NCBI RefSeq assembly: GCF_006385805.1
Contig: NZ_VFSG01000001.1
Location: 62,001 to 126,000 of the forward strand
Reading direction: 5' to 3'
DNA from: Streptococcus xiaochunlingii
GTDB taxonomy: Bacteria > Bacillota > Bacilli > Lactobacillales > Streptococcaceae
DNA length: 64,000 nt
Shown here: one piece after another, positions 17,791-26,106 of the stretch
How the letters are laid out: every line of letters begins with the position of its first letter
Numbering within the stretch: the first letter of the stretch is position 1
Program-made: the position numbers and the translations under genes
The notes under the pieces: generated by a model
The model's input: only the letters and a program-made list of their open reading frames with translations
The model's database searches: none
Told to the model about the DNA's origin: nothing

Positions 17791-18054
17791 TTAAAGTGAT
17801 GTAAGGAAAGTCAATCCCCCTAGGATGACACCTGCCGAATTCGGAATGATCAAAATCCAGTCTTTTTTAGGTTCCTTTGTCCAACCATAAATGACCCAGA
17901 TCAAGCAAGAAATAGCAGCTGACAAGGGTTGGAAAGGTTGGGCCTTATTTCCCTGTAAATTAGCAATAATTTGTGGGATGTAGGCAATGAAAACGATAAT
18001 CCCAATAAAGGCACCGATCGAGCCAACGATTTGGTTGATTTTTTGTTTATTCAT
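17791..18054 (-). CDS. SemiSWEET-family small transporter
   Basis: An 87-residue protein with three membrane helices and the PQ motif (VFIAYIPQIIANLQG, about 20-34) in helix 1, as in bacterial SemiSWEET sugar transporters. A second typical segment is ISCLIWVIYGWTKEPK. Two such subunits form one pore. The substrate is not known; homologues carry sucrose or glucose. GAGGTAAAA serves as ribosome binding site. A related gene is divergently encoded at 18335, and the 280 bases between them hold both promoters. Confidence 0.85.
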   Translation of the reverse strand: MNKQKINQIVGSIGAFIGIIVFIAYIPQIIANLQGNKAQPFQPLSAAISCLIWVIYGWTKEPKKDWILIIPNSAGVILGGLTFLTSL

Positions 18055-18334
18055 AAAATTTTACCTCTGTGTATCAAAATAGCATAAGTAGGAAGAAAAT
18101 GCAATTAATTTGCATGCTACGCAAAATGAAAACGATCACATTTGCAAAAGAATTAGACAAAGTGTCAAAAAATGGCAACTAGAGAGAAAATTCACTCGAA
18201 AAGAAATCCATCTTCCTGCAAAATCACAAGATTGTGACACTTTACAGTTTAGTAACATTTGAAAAAAGTACTTGAATTTTAAGAGGGCAAGCGTTAGAAT
18301 AGTGCGTACTTTAAAAATGAAAGGTGTCATAAAA

Positions 18335-18592
18335 ATGAATGAAAAACAAATGAAAATTCTTGGTTGGGTTGCGACCTTTATGTCTGTGATGATGTACGTG
18401 TCTTACTTTCCTCAAATTATGGATAATCTCGCTGGTCACAAAGGAAACTTTGTACAACCCCTTGTCGCAGCTATCAACTGTAGCCTTTGGGTCTACTACG
18501 GACTCTTTAAAAAAGAACGCGATATCCCACTTGCTGCAGCCAATGCACCAGGGATCATCTTTGGGTTGATCACAGCCATCACAGCCTTATAA
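18335..18592 (+). CDS. SemiSWEET-family small transporter, second copy
   Basis: An 85-residue, three-helix protein with the PQ motif in MMYVSYFPQIMDNLAG and the conserved INCSLWVYYGLFKKE. It is clearly related to the minus-strand copy at 17791 but differs in much of its sequence. The start at 18335 is chosen because GAAAGGTG lies 7-10 bases upstream; an in-frame ATG at 18317 has no good ribosome binding site. It ends in a terminator before the second transporter operon. The two copies may form a heterodimer or serve different sugars. Confidence 0.83.
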   Translation: MNEKQMKILGWVATFMSVMMYVSYFPQIMDNLAGHKGNFVQPLVAAINCSLWVYYGLFKKERDIPLAAANAPGIIFGLITAITAL

Positions 18593-18597
18593 GAAGG

Positions 18598-18626
18598 AAC
18601 TAGTTCCCGCAAGGAAGCTAGTTTTT
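18598..18626 (+). terminator. Terminator after the second SemiSWEET gene
   Basis: AACTAG-TTCC and GGAA-G-CTAGTT form a stem with one bulge, followed by TTTTT. Confidence 0.75.
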
Positions 18627-18633
18627 TAATACC

Positions 18634-18647
18634 TTACAGAAATGTAA
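18634..18647 (+). promoter_or_regulatory. Predicted BceR-type operator of the second transporter operon
   Basis: TTACA-GAAA-TGTAA is a perfect inverted repeat and fits TNACA-N4-TGTAA. It is followed by TAAAAATGAAAGGTTAG, identical to the block after the site at 14432, and by CACAATAG at 18702, in the place of the -10 at the first operon. Confidence 0.72.
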
Positions 18648-18767
18648 GAAATCAGGGTAAAAATGAAAGGTTAGCTTATTGTAGATCTCTCCCCAAATGG
18701 TCACAATAGAGGTGTAAAAAGTTTTATGGATATCAATCATATAACTAGATGGAAATGGAGAATGAAA

Positions 18768-19535
18768 ATGGCCTTATTAGATGTACAACATGTGAAAAAA
18801 ATTTACAAAACCCGCTTCCAAGGAACTCAGGTCGAAGCCCTAAAAGATATCCACTTCACCGTGGAGAAGGGCGAATACGTCGCCATCATGGGGGAATCAG
18901 GGTCCGGGAAATCGACCCTTCTCAATATCCTGGCCATGCTGGACCAGCCGACCGAAGGGCGAGTCTACCTCAATGGCACCGACACCTCAACCATCAAGAA
19001 CAAGGATGCCTCTAGTTTCCGTCGGGAAAAATTAGGTTTTGTCTTTCAAGATTTCAATTTGCTCGATACCTTATCGGTCAAGGACAATATCCTCTTGCCT
19101 CTTGTCCTTTCTCGCAGACCAGTCAAGGAAATGATGAGTAAGGCGGAGAGCGTGAGTCGGGAGTTGGGCATTCACCAGCTCTTAGAAAAATACCCTTACG
19201 AAATCTCTGGTGGGCAAAAGCAAAGGGTAGCCGTAGCGCGTGCTATCATTACTTCACCTGAAATCCTCCTGGCGGATGAGCCAACAGGGGCGCTGGATTC
19301 CAAGTCTTCAGCTGCGTTACTAGATGTCTTTGAAGATATCAATAGTATGGGCCAAACTATCCTCATGGTAACCCACTCAACTGCAGCCGCAGCGAGGGCC
19401 AAGCGGGTGCTCTTTATCAAGGATGGGATCCTCTACAACCAGAGCTTCCGAGGAGAAAAGACAGAGCGTCAGATGTTCCAAGAAATCTCGGATACCTTGA
19501 CGGTTATGGCGGGTAAGGAGGATAGCGATGTTTAA
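18768..19535 (+). CDS. BceA-like ABC transporter ATP-binding protein (copy 2)
   Basis: A 255-residue ATPase with the same motifs as copy 1 (Walker A GESGSGKST, signature SGGQKQR, Walker B LLADEPTGALD). The two proteins differ at only about ten positions over 250, while their DNA differs at many third positions. The start MALLDVQHV at 18768 has GGAAATGGAG upstream; an in-frame ATG at 18726 adds 14 residues not found in copy 1. It overlaps the permease gene by 8 bases. There is no second two-component system beside it, so it probably depends on the system at 12733. Confidence 0.92.
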   Translation: MALLDVQHVKKIYKTRFQGTQVEALKDIHFTVEKGEYVAIMGESGSGKSTLLNILAMLDQPTEGRVYLNGTDTSTIKNKDASSFRREKLGFVFQDFNLLDTLSVKDNILLPLVLSRRPVKEMMSKAESVSRELGIHQLLEKYPYEISGGQKQRVAVARAIITSPEILLADEPTGALDSKSSAALLDVFEDINSMGQTILMVTHSTAAAARAKRVLFIKDGILYNQSFRGEKTERQMFQEISDTLTVMAGKEDSDV

Positions 19536-21531
19536 ATTATCGAGTAAATTAGCCTTTTCTAACCTCAAACAAAATCGCAAGCTGTATTACCCCTTTGCCC
19601 TGGCTGTTATTTTAACGACCATGATCCTCTATAGCTTTATCGCTTTGGCATCAACCCCTCATTTAGAGGATTCTTACGGAGGGGGGGCGGCGAGAACTGT
19701 TCTTGGTTTTGGTAGTTTCGTCGTCCAGCTGGTCGTCATCATTTTGGTGGCTTATGCCAATGGCTTTGTCATGAAAAATCGTTCCAAAGAACTGGGCTTG
19801 TACAGTGTTCTGGGAATGGAGAAGAAGCATCTCCTCATCATGACCTTATGGGAATTGCTCTTCTTCTATGTTCTCACAGTTGGAGTAGGACTGGGTTTGG
19901 GGCTCTTATTTGATCGCCTGATTTTTGCCTTGCTCCTAAAATGTATGGGTCTACCAGTCGTCATTCAATCAACCTTCCAGATAGGGGCTGTTCTTAACAC
20001 TTTACTTGGGTTAGCCTTAGCTTTTGGCCTCATTCTCTTGTTGAATTCTTTCCGCCTCTTGCGCTACAGTTCCCTCCACCTCATGCAACAGAAAAAAGCA
20101 GGAGAGAAGAAGGGACGCTTCTTGCTGGTCCAAACTCTTTTAGGACTTGGGCTCTTAGGAATTGCGTTTTATATAGCGCTAACCGTTGAGCGTCCGGTAG
20201 CGGCTGTTCAAGGATTCTTTATTGCTGTCATTTTGGTCATTCTGGCGACTTATCTCTTATTCAACGCAGGATCCATTACCTTCTTAAGATTTCTCAAAGG
20301 TCGGAAATCCTATTATTACAAGCCAGAGAATTTTATATCCGTCTCTAACTTAATAGCTCGGATGCGAAAAAATGCAGCGGGCCTCGCGACCATTAGTATT
20401 CTTTCCACCATGGTCTTGGTCACCTTAACCGGGTCGCTCAATATCTTTATTGGAGGGCAGAATTACCTAGATACTGTTTACCCTTCTGATTACATGATTA
20501 GTGTGGGGCATATGCCTTCAGATGCTGAGATAGAACCGGTTATCGAGGATGTTCAAGCTCAAATTAAGAAAACAGCCGATGCAACACATCTGTCAGATTA
20601 TCAGGTGGCACAGACAACATACTGGTCAGCTGAAATTCGAAAGATTGATGGAAGAATCTTAGAGGTGAATGACCAGTCCACTCCATCAACTGGTCAGGAG
20701 TTGAAGACAGAAGGAACAGTCTACTTTTTTGATCAAGCGACTTATGAGCAACTGACCGGTCAAAAAGTTGAGCTTGGGGAAAATGAAATCCTAGCCTATG
20801 GGTATCAATATCCTGGAAAATTAGACGCACAATTAGAAATCAATGGGAAGACCTTCACGATTAAACAAAAACTAGACTCTAACTTTATCCAAGGGAAACT
20901 CCCTCAATCCGACCTGTTTCAACACCAAATGGGCTTGTACCTGGTCCTCCCTGACTTGAACCAACTGGGACTAAAAATTGATAAAAATTTGGAATTCTCT
21001 ATTACTGCTAAAAATAAAGATAACCAAGATTTTATTTCTGGCTTGATCAAAGACCTTTATTCGACAGACAAAATGAGTCAATATGGTGCGACCTTTTTTG
21101 GTGGATTTGAACGATACAGTATAGAGAAAGAGTGGCGTGAAACAGCAGGGACTCTTCTATTTATCGGGATTTTTCTATCGGTGATCTTTCTATTAGCTAC
21201 AGTTCTCGTGATTTACTACAAGCAGATTTCAGAGGGGCATGAGGATCGGGATAATTTTGTGATCTTGCAACAAGTAGGATTGGACCAAAAGCAAACCGGC
21301 ACCACCATTCGCAAACAGATTCTCACCGTCTTTTTCCTTCCTCTATTCTTCTCCTTCCTGTACCTAGGAGTAGCCTACAAGATGATTGCAAAAATCGTTG
21401 CCATCCTAGGAGCGACAAATGCGGGCTTGGTCCTTCAAACAACTCTTTCCATTTGTGCTGTCTTTTTCATCTCTTATGTTCTCGTCTTTCTACTGACTTC
21501 TAGAAGTTATCGGAAGATTGTCGTGAGATAG
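19528..21531 (+). CDS. BceB-like ABC transporter permease, FtsX domain (copy 2)
   Basis: A 667-residue permease built like copy 1: FtsX-like helices with FVMKNRSKELGLYSVLGMEKKHL (FVMKNRSKELG and MEKKHLL in parts), a large extracellular domain (about 315-540) and the C-terminal VIYYKQISEGHEDRD helix region. The membrane parts are close to copy 1, but the extracellular domain starts differently (YPSDYMISVG against NPHDFSIQG) and stays divergent. This suggests a separate peptide specificity served by a shared ATPase type. Confidence 0.9.
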   Translation: MFKLSSKLAFSNLKQNRKLYYPFALAVILTTMILYSFIALASTPHLEDSYGGGAARTVLGFGSFVVQLVVIILVAYANGFVMKNRSKELGLYSVLGMEKKHLLIMTLWELLFFYVLTVGVGLGLGLLFDRLIFALLLKCMGLPVVIQSTFQIGAVLNTLLGLALAFGLILLLNSFRLLRYSSLHLMQQKKAGEKKGRFLLVQTLLGLGLLGIAFYIALTVERPVAAVQGFFIAVILVILATYLLFNAGSITFLRFLKGRKSYYYKPENFISVSNLIARMRKNAAGLATISILSTMVLVTLTGSLNIFIGGQNYLDTVYPSDYMISVGHMPSDAEIEPVIEDVQAQIKKTADATHLSDYQVAQTTYWSAEIRKIDGRILEVNDQSTPSTGQELKTEGTVYFFDQATYEQLTGQKVELGENEILAYGYQYPGKLDAQLEINGKTFTIKQKLDSNFIQGKLPQSDLFQHQMGLYLVLPDLNQLGLKIDKNLEFSITAKNKDNQDFISGLIKDLYSTDKMSQYGATFFGGFERYSIEKEWRETAGTLLFIGIFLSVIFLLATVLVIYYKQISEGHEDRDNFVILQQVGLDQKQTGTTIRKQILTVFFLPLFFSFLYLGVAYKMIAKIVAILGATNAGLVLQTTLSICAVFFISYVLVFLLTSRSYRKIVVR

Positions 21532-21582
21532 CGTTTGATACGATGGAAGCTTAGGAAAATAGGTGAAGATAAAGCTCCCCTT

Positions 21583-21721
21583 GAAACTTTCTTTAGGTGA
21601 GTACGGACATCAGCGAACTTCTAGGAAGTTCCATGACTTAGTTTTGAACCTAACGTTTCAAAACTCCCGAGTGCTAGAAACAAGAATGTTTCTAGCACTT
21701 TTCTCACAGCGGAAAGTTTCA
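21583..21721 (-). repeat. Dispersed structured element, copy C
   Basis: Same orientation as copy B. Termini GAAACTTTC and GGAAAGTTTC; inner stems AGTGCTAGAAAC/GTTTCTAGCACT, GTTTTGAA/TTCAAAAC and GAACTTC/GAAGTTC. It lies in the tail-to-tail gap between the second permease and the oligopeptide-binding protein gene. Confidence 0.88.
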
Positions 21722-21814
21722 GTGTATGCTTGAATGAGCTAATTGGATGTATTATCTTAATTATTTATGTGTTCCTAATTTGTTCTATATAAAGAAACAA
21801 TTTGTCTACATTTT

Positions 21815-21846
21815 AAAACACCGAGGATGTAATCCCCGGTGTTTTT
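21815..21846 (-). terminator. Bidirectional terminator after the oligopeptide-binding protein gene
   Basis: AAAACACCG-GGAT / ATCC-CGGTGTTTT stem with A and T tracts on either side, so it can serve both strands. Confidence 0.85.
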
Positions 21847-21853
21847 ATCGTGA

Positions 21854-23821
21854 TTATTTCACGTGTTTTGCAAGTTCTTCTTGTGCTTTTTTGTTTGATT
21901 CTTCTTTTTCTTTTAACCAATTCTTATAAGCTTTTTCGTAGTCGTCAGTTGTGACTGTCTTGTCTTGAACTTTTTGGTATTTGAAGAAGGTTGGTTCACC
22001 TTTAATACCAATTGCAGAATTTGCTGCTGAGAATGGTGTTACCTTGGTGATAGATGGAACTCCACCCTTAGAGTAGATTGGAAGAACCATGGCATTTTCT
22101 GTCAACCAAGCTTGGGCAGCAGCGTATTTTTCATAACGTGCATTAGTATCCAATTTTTCATCATTGGCAGCATCGAGCAATGCTTGGTATTCGTTCAAAC
22201 CAATTTTCTCTATGAGCGCTTGGTCTTTCTTAGGATCAAGTCCCATACCAGTCAAGGTTGAACCATCTGTTGGGTTTAAGATATCCAAGTAAGTAGATGG
22301 ATCTTGGAAGTCAGGTCCCCAACCAGTGATATCCATATCAAAGTCTTTTTGTTCTGGTGATTGGGCAAAGTAAGTAGCGTTATCTGCATCGTCTGTTGAC
22401 AATTTTTGTACATCGATCACGACATTGTCTTTACCAAGGGCTGATTCAATTGAGTTCTTCATAGAGTCTGCTTGCTGGACAAGAGCATTAGAAGATTGGT
22501 CTACAACATAGTCGATATGGATTGGGAATTGAACACCTTGTGATTGCAATTCAGCCTTAGCTTTTTCTAGTTTTGCTTTGGCTTTATCCGCATTATGCAA
22601 GCTATCTTGAGCATCTGCGAAGCTAACACCGTTCCACTCATCTCCTGTTGCGGCAAGTTTTTCTTCAACGAGAGTACCGAAGTCTTTCCCGTCCGCTTGC
22701 ACAAATGTCGGTGGAACTAGAAGGGTACGAAGAGTTTTTGATGCTCCGTCTTTCCCGTTAACTTGAGCGCTGTATGAAGTTCTATCTAAAGCAAAGTTCA
22801 AAGCTTGACGGAAGTTTTTGTTTTGAAGAGCTGTCTTCGTGTTGTTCTTTTGCTCATCAGATGTCTTCTTCGTATGGCCGTAATTTTGACGGTTGACGTT
22901 GAAGTAAGCGTAGTAAACAGTAGAATCTTGTGGGGAATAAACGATGTTATCCTTGAATTTCTTCTCAATCGTACTGTAGGTTGAGCTAGTTGGGAAGAGA
23001 CGAGCAGTAGATAGGTTACCATCTGAGAAGTTACGAGCAAGGTAGTCTTGGTCGGATCCATCGAAGTAAGTCAATTTAACCGTATCGATGTGAACATTTT
23101 TCTTGTCGTAGTAATCAGGGTTCTTTTCCAACTCGATCTGTGATTTTGAAGTGAAGGACTTCAAAATATAAGCTCCGTTATAGAGGATACCATTTGGTTT
23201 CACGATACCGAAATCTTTCCCTGCTGATTCCAAGAATTTTTCGTTGACTGGCATCATGGTCGAAGTGGTCAATTTAGAATTCCAGAAAGATTCTGGTTGG
23301 TTCAAAGTATATTGAAGAGTATGATCATCAACAGCTTTGACCCCAACAGTTGAGAAGTCTTTGGTTTTTCCGTTCACATAATCATCCAAGCCTTTGACTG
23401 AGTTTTGAACCAAGTAAAGGGCATCGGATTTTTTATCGGCTACATATTTCAGAGATGTCACGAAATCATTTGCAGTGACATCTGCATATTTGTTCCCTTC
23501 TGAGTCATACCATTTTGCATCTTTACGAAGTTTGTAAGTATAAGTCAATCCATCCTTAGAAACAGACCAATCTTCTGCTAGAGCAGGGACCAAGTTACCG
23601 TATTGGTCGTTTTCGAACAAACCGTCGACCAAGTTGGTTGTAATGTCGCTTGTAGTTGAACGATTTGAAGTCAAATAGTTCAAGGAATCAGGGTCTGTAC
23701 CATACACGTAGTTGTAGGTTGTTCCCTTTGATGAGTTAGTAGATGATCCACAAGAAGCAAGGAACAGGGCTGAAGCAACCGTGACACCTGCAAGGAAAGC
23801 TAGTTTAGATTTTTTCATCAC
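21854..23821 (-). CDS. Oligopeptide ABC transporter substrate-binding lipoprotein (OppA/AliA/AmiA type)
   Basis: A 655-residue family 5 extracellular solute-binding protein. The signal peptide ends in the lipobox LFLASC, so the mature protein is a lipoprotein on the outer face of the membrane. YVYGTDPDSLNYL and LVDGLFENDQYGNLVPALAEDW (LVDGLFEND and LVPALAEDW) are typical. No permease or ATPase genes are nearby: such orphan binding proteins (AliA, AliB) in streptococci feed peptides into the Ami transporter and also take part in signalling. The C-terminus is lysine/glutamate-rich. It is monocistronic with a good promoter and terminator; ribosome binding site AGGAGATAAG. Confidence 0.93.
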   Translation of the reverse strand: MMKKSKLAFLAGVTVASALFLASCGSSTNSSKGTTYNYVYGTDPDSLNYLTSNRSTTSDITTNLVDGLFENDQYGNLVPALAEDWSVSKDGLTYTYKLRKDAKWYDSEGNKYADVTANDFVTSLKYVADKKSDALYLVQNSVKGLDDYVNGKTKDFSTVGVKAVDDHTLQYTLNQPESFWNSKLTTSTMMPVNEKFLESAGKDFGIVKPNGILYNGAYILKSFTSKSQIELEKNPDYYDKKNVHIDTVKLTYFDGSDQDYLARNFSDGNLSTARLFPTSSTYSTIEKKFKDNIVYSPQDSTVYYAYFNVNRQNYGHTKKTSDEQKNNTKTALQNKNFRQALNFALDRTSYSAQVNGKDGASKTLRTLLVPPTFVQADGKDFGTLVEEKLAATGDEWNGVSFADAQDSLHNADKAKAKLEKAKAELQSQGVQFPIHIDYVVDQSSNALVQQADSMKNSIESALGKDNVVIDVQKLSTDDADNATYFAQSPEQKDFDMDITGWGPDFQDPSTYLDILNPTDGSTLTGMGLDPKKDQALIEKIGLNEYQALLDAANDEKLDTNARYEKYAAAQAWLTENAMVLPIYSKGGVPSITKVTPFSAANSAIGIKGEPTFFKYQKVQDKTVTTDDYEKAYKNWLKEKEESNKKAQEELAKHVK

Positions 23822-23849
23822 TTATCTCCTTTAATAAAGATTTTGTATT

Positions 23850-23877
23850 ATTATACACCTTTTTTTATAAAAAGCAA
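23850..23877 (-). promoter_or_regulatory. Promoter of the oligopeptide-binding protein gene
   Basis: On the minus strand: -35 TTGCTT (23872-23877), 16-base spacer, -10 TATAAT (23850-23855). Confidence 0.7.
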
Positions 23878-23960
23878 ATTTTATTTGAAAATAATTGTAT
23901 ATTTAGTCATAATGTTCGTTTTAATCGAGTTTCATGCAGTATTTTTAACTATTATGCTTT

Positions 23961-24024
23961 ACAAACTAGCTAAGGAGGAGTATACTAATAATGAAAGGAC
24001 TAGTATGTAAAACAAACTAGCTAA
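23961..24024 (+). promoter_or_regulatory. Direct repeats in the padR promoter region
   Basis: ACAAACTAGCTAA occurs at 23961-23973 and again at 24012-24024, flanking the -10-like TATACT at 23981-23986 and an ACTAGTATGT segment. The position suggests operators for the PadR-type regulator that follows. Confidence 0.5.
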
Positions 24025-24053
24025 AAAGATGCGGTATAGAAAGGGGGAGCAGG

Positions 24054-24380
24054 ATGAAAGAGTCGCAATTGCTCAAGGGTGTCCTGGAAGGTTGTGTTTT
24101 AGAAATTATTTCAAAAAAATCTATTTATGGCTATGAATTGATCCAAAGTCTTAAGGAAACCGGCTTCGATAAGATCGTTGCGGGGACCGTTTATCCCTTG
24201 CTTCAGAAACTAGAGAAGCAGGGAGTCATCGTAGGAGAGATGAGGCCCTCTCCGGATGGACCTGATCGCAAATATTTCTCTCTAACCAAGGAAGGAAGAG
24301 AGCGCCTAGAGGAATTTTGGAACCAGTGGCAGGATTTGGTCATTAAAGTAGAACGCGTGAAAAAGGAGGGGGAAGCATGA
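24054..24380 (+). CDS. PadR family transcriptional regulator
   Basis: A 108-residue PadR-family repressor of the short (subfamily 2) type. The winged helix has LLKGVLEGCVLEII and the recognition part GTVYPLLQKLEKQGVI, with FSLTKEGRERLEEF in the wing and last helix. It overlaps the next gene by 4 bases (ATGA). PadR regulators followed by a membrane protein with a HAAS-like N-terminus are common in Firmicutes, where the pair is thought to respond to envelope stress. Ribosome binding site GGGGGAGC. Confidence 0.9.
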   Translation: MKESQLLKGVLEGCVLEIISKKSIYGYELIQSLKETGFDKIVAGTVYPLLQKLEKQGVIVGEMRPSPDGPDRKYFSLTKEGRERLEEFWNQWQDLVIKVERVKKEGEA

Positions 24381-25177
24381 TCGAAGATTATACAGAAAAA
24401 ATGTCAGCCGAATTGATGCACCTGAATAAGGACAATCAAACCTATATGAAAAAAATGATAGCTTATATTGGAGTGAAGTCCTATTTTTATGATGATGAGC
24501 TACTGGGTGAACAGCTCTACAATATGGTTTGCGATTTAAAAGTTGCTGAGCGAGACGGGATTGGTGCAATGGACTACTACGGAAAGGATCCAAGGGCCAT
24601 GATGGACCAAGTTCTCTCGGAGTTACCTAGACGCAGGCTAGGTTCTTATGTGGGGTTATTTTTGATTCTTGGAACGATTTTCGTTGGCATGCGGTTTGTA
24701 ATGGATTTTGCCTGGATGCTGCCACTGGTGATTGCTCCCTTAACATATTTGCTAGATCTACTCATTTTCTTTGTGTACAGTCAATTTATGATGTGGCTTT
24801 GGTCCAAGCAGAGCTATGGGGAAATCAAGTGGACTTGGGCTCTTGTTATCAGTGTGATTAGTTTGATCCTGTCTCCTAGGATAGAGCGCGTGTTTTCTGA
24901 CCATTTGAGTCTGAATCGAAGTATCCTTTTGCCAGATGGTTGGGCGATTGTTCTGGCTTTTTTGGTTCTTCTTGGATTTACGATCATGACCTATAGAAAT
25001 CAGGGACGGCTCGCTGTTAGCCTACTGGTCATGGGGGTGACTTTCTTTGTAACTGGATGCTGTGTTCGCTTTGTGAATCCAGGAACTGCTAATTTATTAC
25101 GCTGGCTACTCCCTCTGATAGGACTAGTCTTGTCCTTCATTGTATTTCGTCTCCAAAGAAAGGGTGAAACATCATGA
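24377..25177 (+). CDS. HAAS/DUF1129-like membrane protein, first of two
   Basis: A 266-residue protein. Residues 1-90 are a soluble helical domain ending in MDYYGKDPRAMMDQVLSELP, a motif shared with the next gene. About six membrane helices follow (for example YVGLFLILGTIFVGMRFV and WALVISVISLILSP). The position after padR with translational coupling and the N-terminal domain suggest the HAAS-type partners of PadR regulators or the related DUF1129 family. Function is unknown. Confidence 0.65.
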   Translation: MIEDYTEKMSAELMHLNKDNQTYMKKMIAYIGVKSYFYDDELLGEQLYNMVCDLKVAERDGIGAMDYYGKDPRAMMDQVLSELPRRRLGSYVGLFLILGTIFVGMRFVMDFAWMLPLVIAPLTYLLDLLIFFVYSQFMMWLWSKQSYGEIKWTWALVISVISLILSPRIERVFSDHLSLNRSILLPDGWAIVLAFLVLLGFTIMTYRNQGRLAVSLLVMGVTFFVTGCCVRFVNPGTANLLRWLLPLIGLVLSFIVFRLQRKGETS

Positions 25178-26004
25178 CATCAGCTATTTATTATGAAGAA
25201 ACGCAGTCTTTGGTTCAAACCTTTAGCCAGGAGGACCAAGCTTATTTCCAAGATCTCTGGGATTATTTCAATTTTGCCGGCTTCTTATATGAGGAGAAAG
25301 CATTAAGAGAGCAGGTCTATAATCTAGCGCTAGATTTTTCGCAAGCAAGCGGTGATGGATTGACAGCCAAGGACTATTTTGGACAGGATCCAAAGGGAAT
25401 GGCAGACCAAATCATCGAGAATATGCCCAAAGAATCCACGCGGTCTGTTCTGAAGTATGGGGCGATTGTCTCGGGAATTGTGATTTTTTATCGCCTCTTA
25501 AGTGATTTTGCTTCGCAAGCGGTCCTGGTTCTTAAGCCCCTCGTCTATTTAACAGATAGCATTTTAGGACTTTTAGTCGTTGGGTTGCTATTCTATCTCC
25601 TTCGTCGTCTCATTTTTGCAGAAGAAAAGTCAAAAAAAGCAATCTATGTGGCATTCGTTCTCGTCCTTGGGATCTATTTCATCAGTGAAATAGTAGGGGT
25701 CCGTTTCTTGCCAACTCTAGGTTGGTTGACGGTACCTAGTCCATGGGATACCTTCATCATGACAGGGGCTAGTGCAGGACTTATCCTCTGGCAGTGGAAA
25801 GAAGAGTTTGCTCGTGCCTTCATCTTTCCTATTCTGTCCTTCTTAGTAGTGGGATTCTTGCATCGTTGGACTTTGGCCCAAGGGATTCAGAATTCCAGCA
25901 TGACCATCATTTTGCCGACGGTGATCATCGTTATAGGATTGATGATTTACTATTGGTTCACGATACGCGCTTTGAAAAAGAACAAGACAGAAAATGGTGA
26001 GTAG
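25174..26004 (+). CDS. HAAS/DUF1129-like membrane protein, second of two
   Basis: A 276-residue paralogue of the preceding protein. The N-terminal helical domain has KDYFGQDPKGMADQIIENMP in the same place as the first protein's motif, and about six membrane helices follow. It overlaps its neighbour by 4 bases, so padR and both membrane genes form one tightly coupled operon. The two proteins may form a heteromeric membrane complex under PadR control; that is inference. Confidence 0.65.
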   Translation: MTSAIYYEETQSLVQTFSQEDQAYFQDLWDYFNFAGFLYEEKALREQVYNLALDFSQASGDGLTAKDYFGQDPKGMADQIIENMPKESTRSVLKYGAIVSGIVIFYRLLSDFASQAVLVLKPLVYLTDSILGLLVVGLLFYLLRRLIFAEEKSKKAIYVAFVLVLGIYFISEIVGVRFLPTLGWLTVPSPWDTFIMTGASAGLILWQWKEEFARAFIFPILSFLVVGFLHRWTLAQGIQNSSMTIILPTVIIVIGLMIYYWFTIRALKKNKTENGE

Positions 26005-26008
26005 AGTG

Positions 26009-26035
26009 CAAAGGGGGAGGAAGCTCCTCCTTTTT
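26009..26035 (+). terminator. Terminator after the padR operon
   Basis: GGGGAGGA / TCCTCC stem with AGC loop, followed by TTTTT. Confidence 0.75.
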
Positions 26036-26067
26036 GCTGTTGAAAAGCAACGAGCAAGCTTGATTTT

Positions 26068-26076
26068 TGTTATAAT
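26068..26076 (+). promoter_or_regulatory. Extended -10 promoter of the DUF2829 gene
   Basis: TGTTATAAT, 30 bases before the start codon. Confidence 0.6.
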
Positions 26077-26106
26077 GAAAGGGAGTATGAAACAAAGGAG
26101 AAGATC

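Noticed and set aside
21747..21929. Open frame of 60 codons on the plus strand
   Set aside because: It overlaps the terminator and the end of the oligopeptide-binding protein gene, and its composition is that of non-coding DNA.
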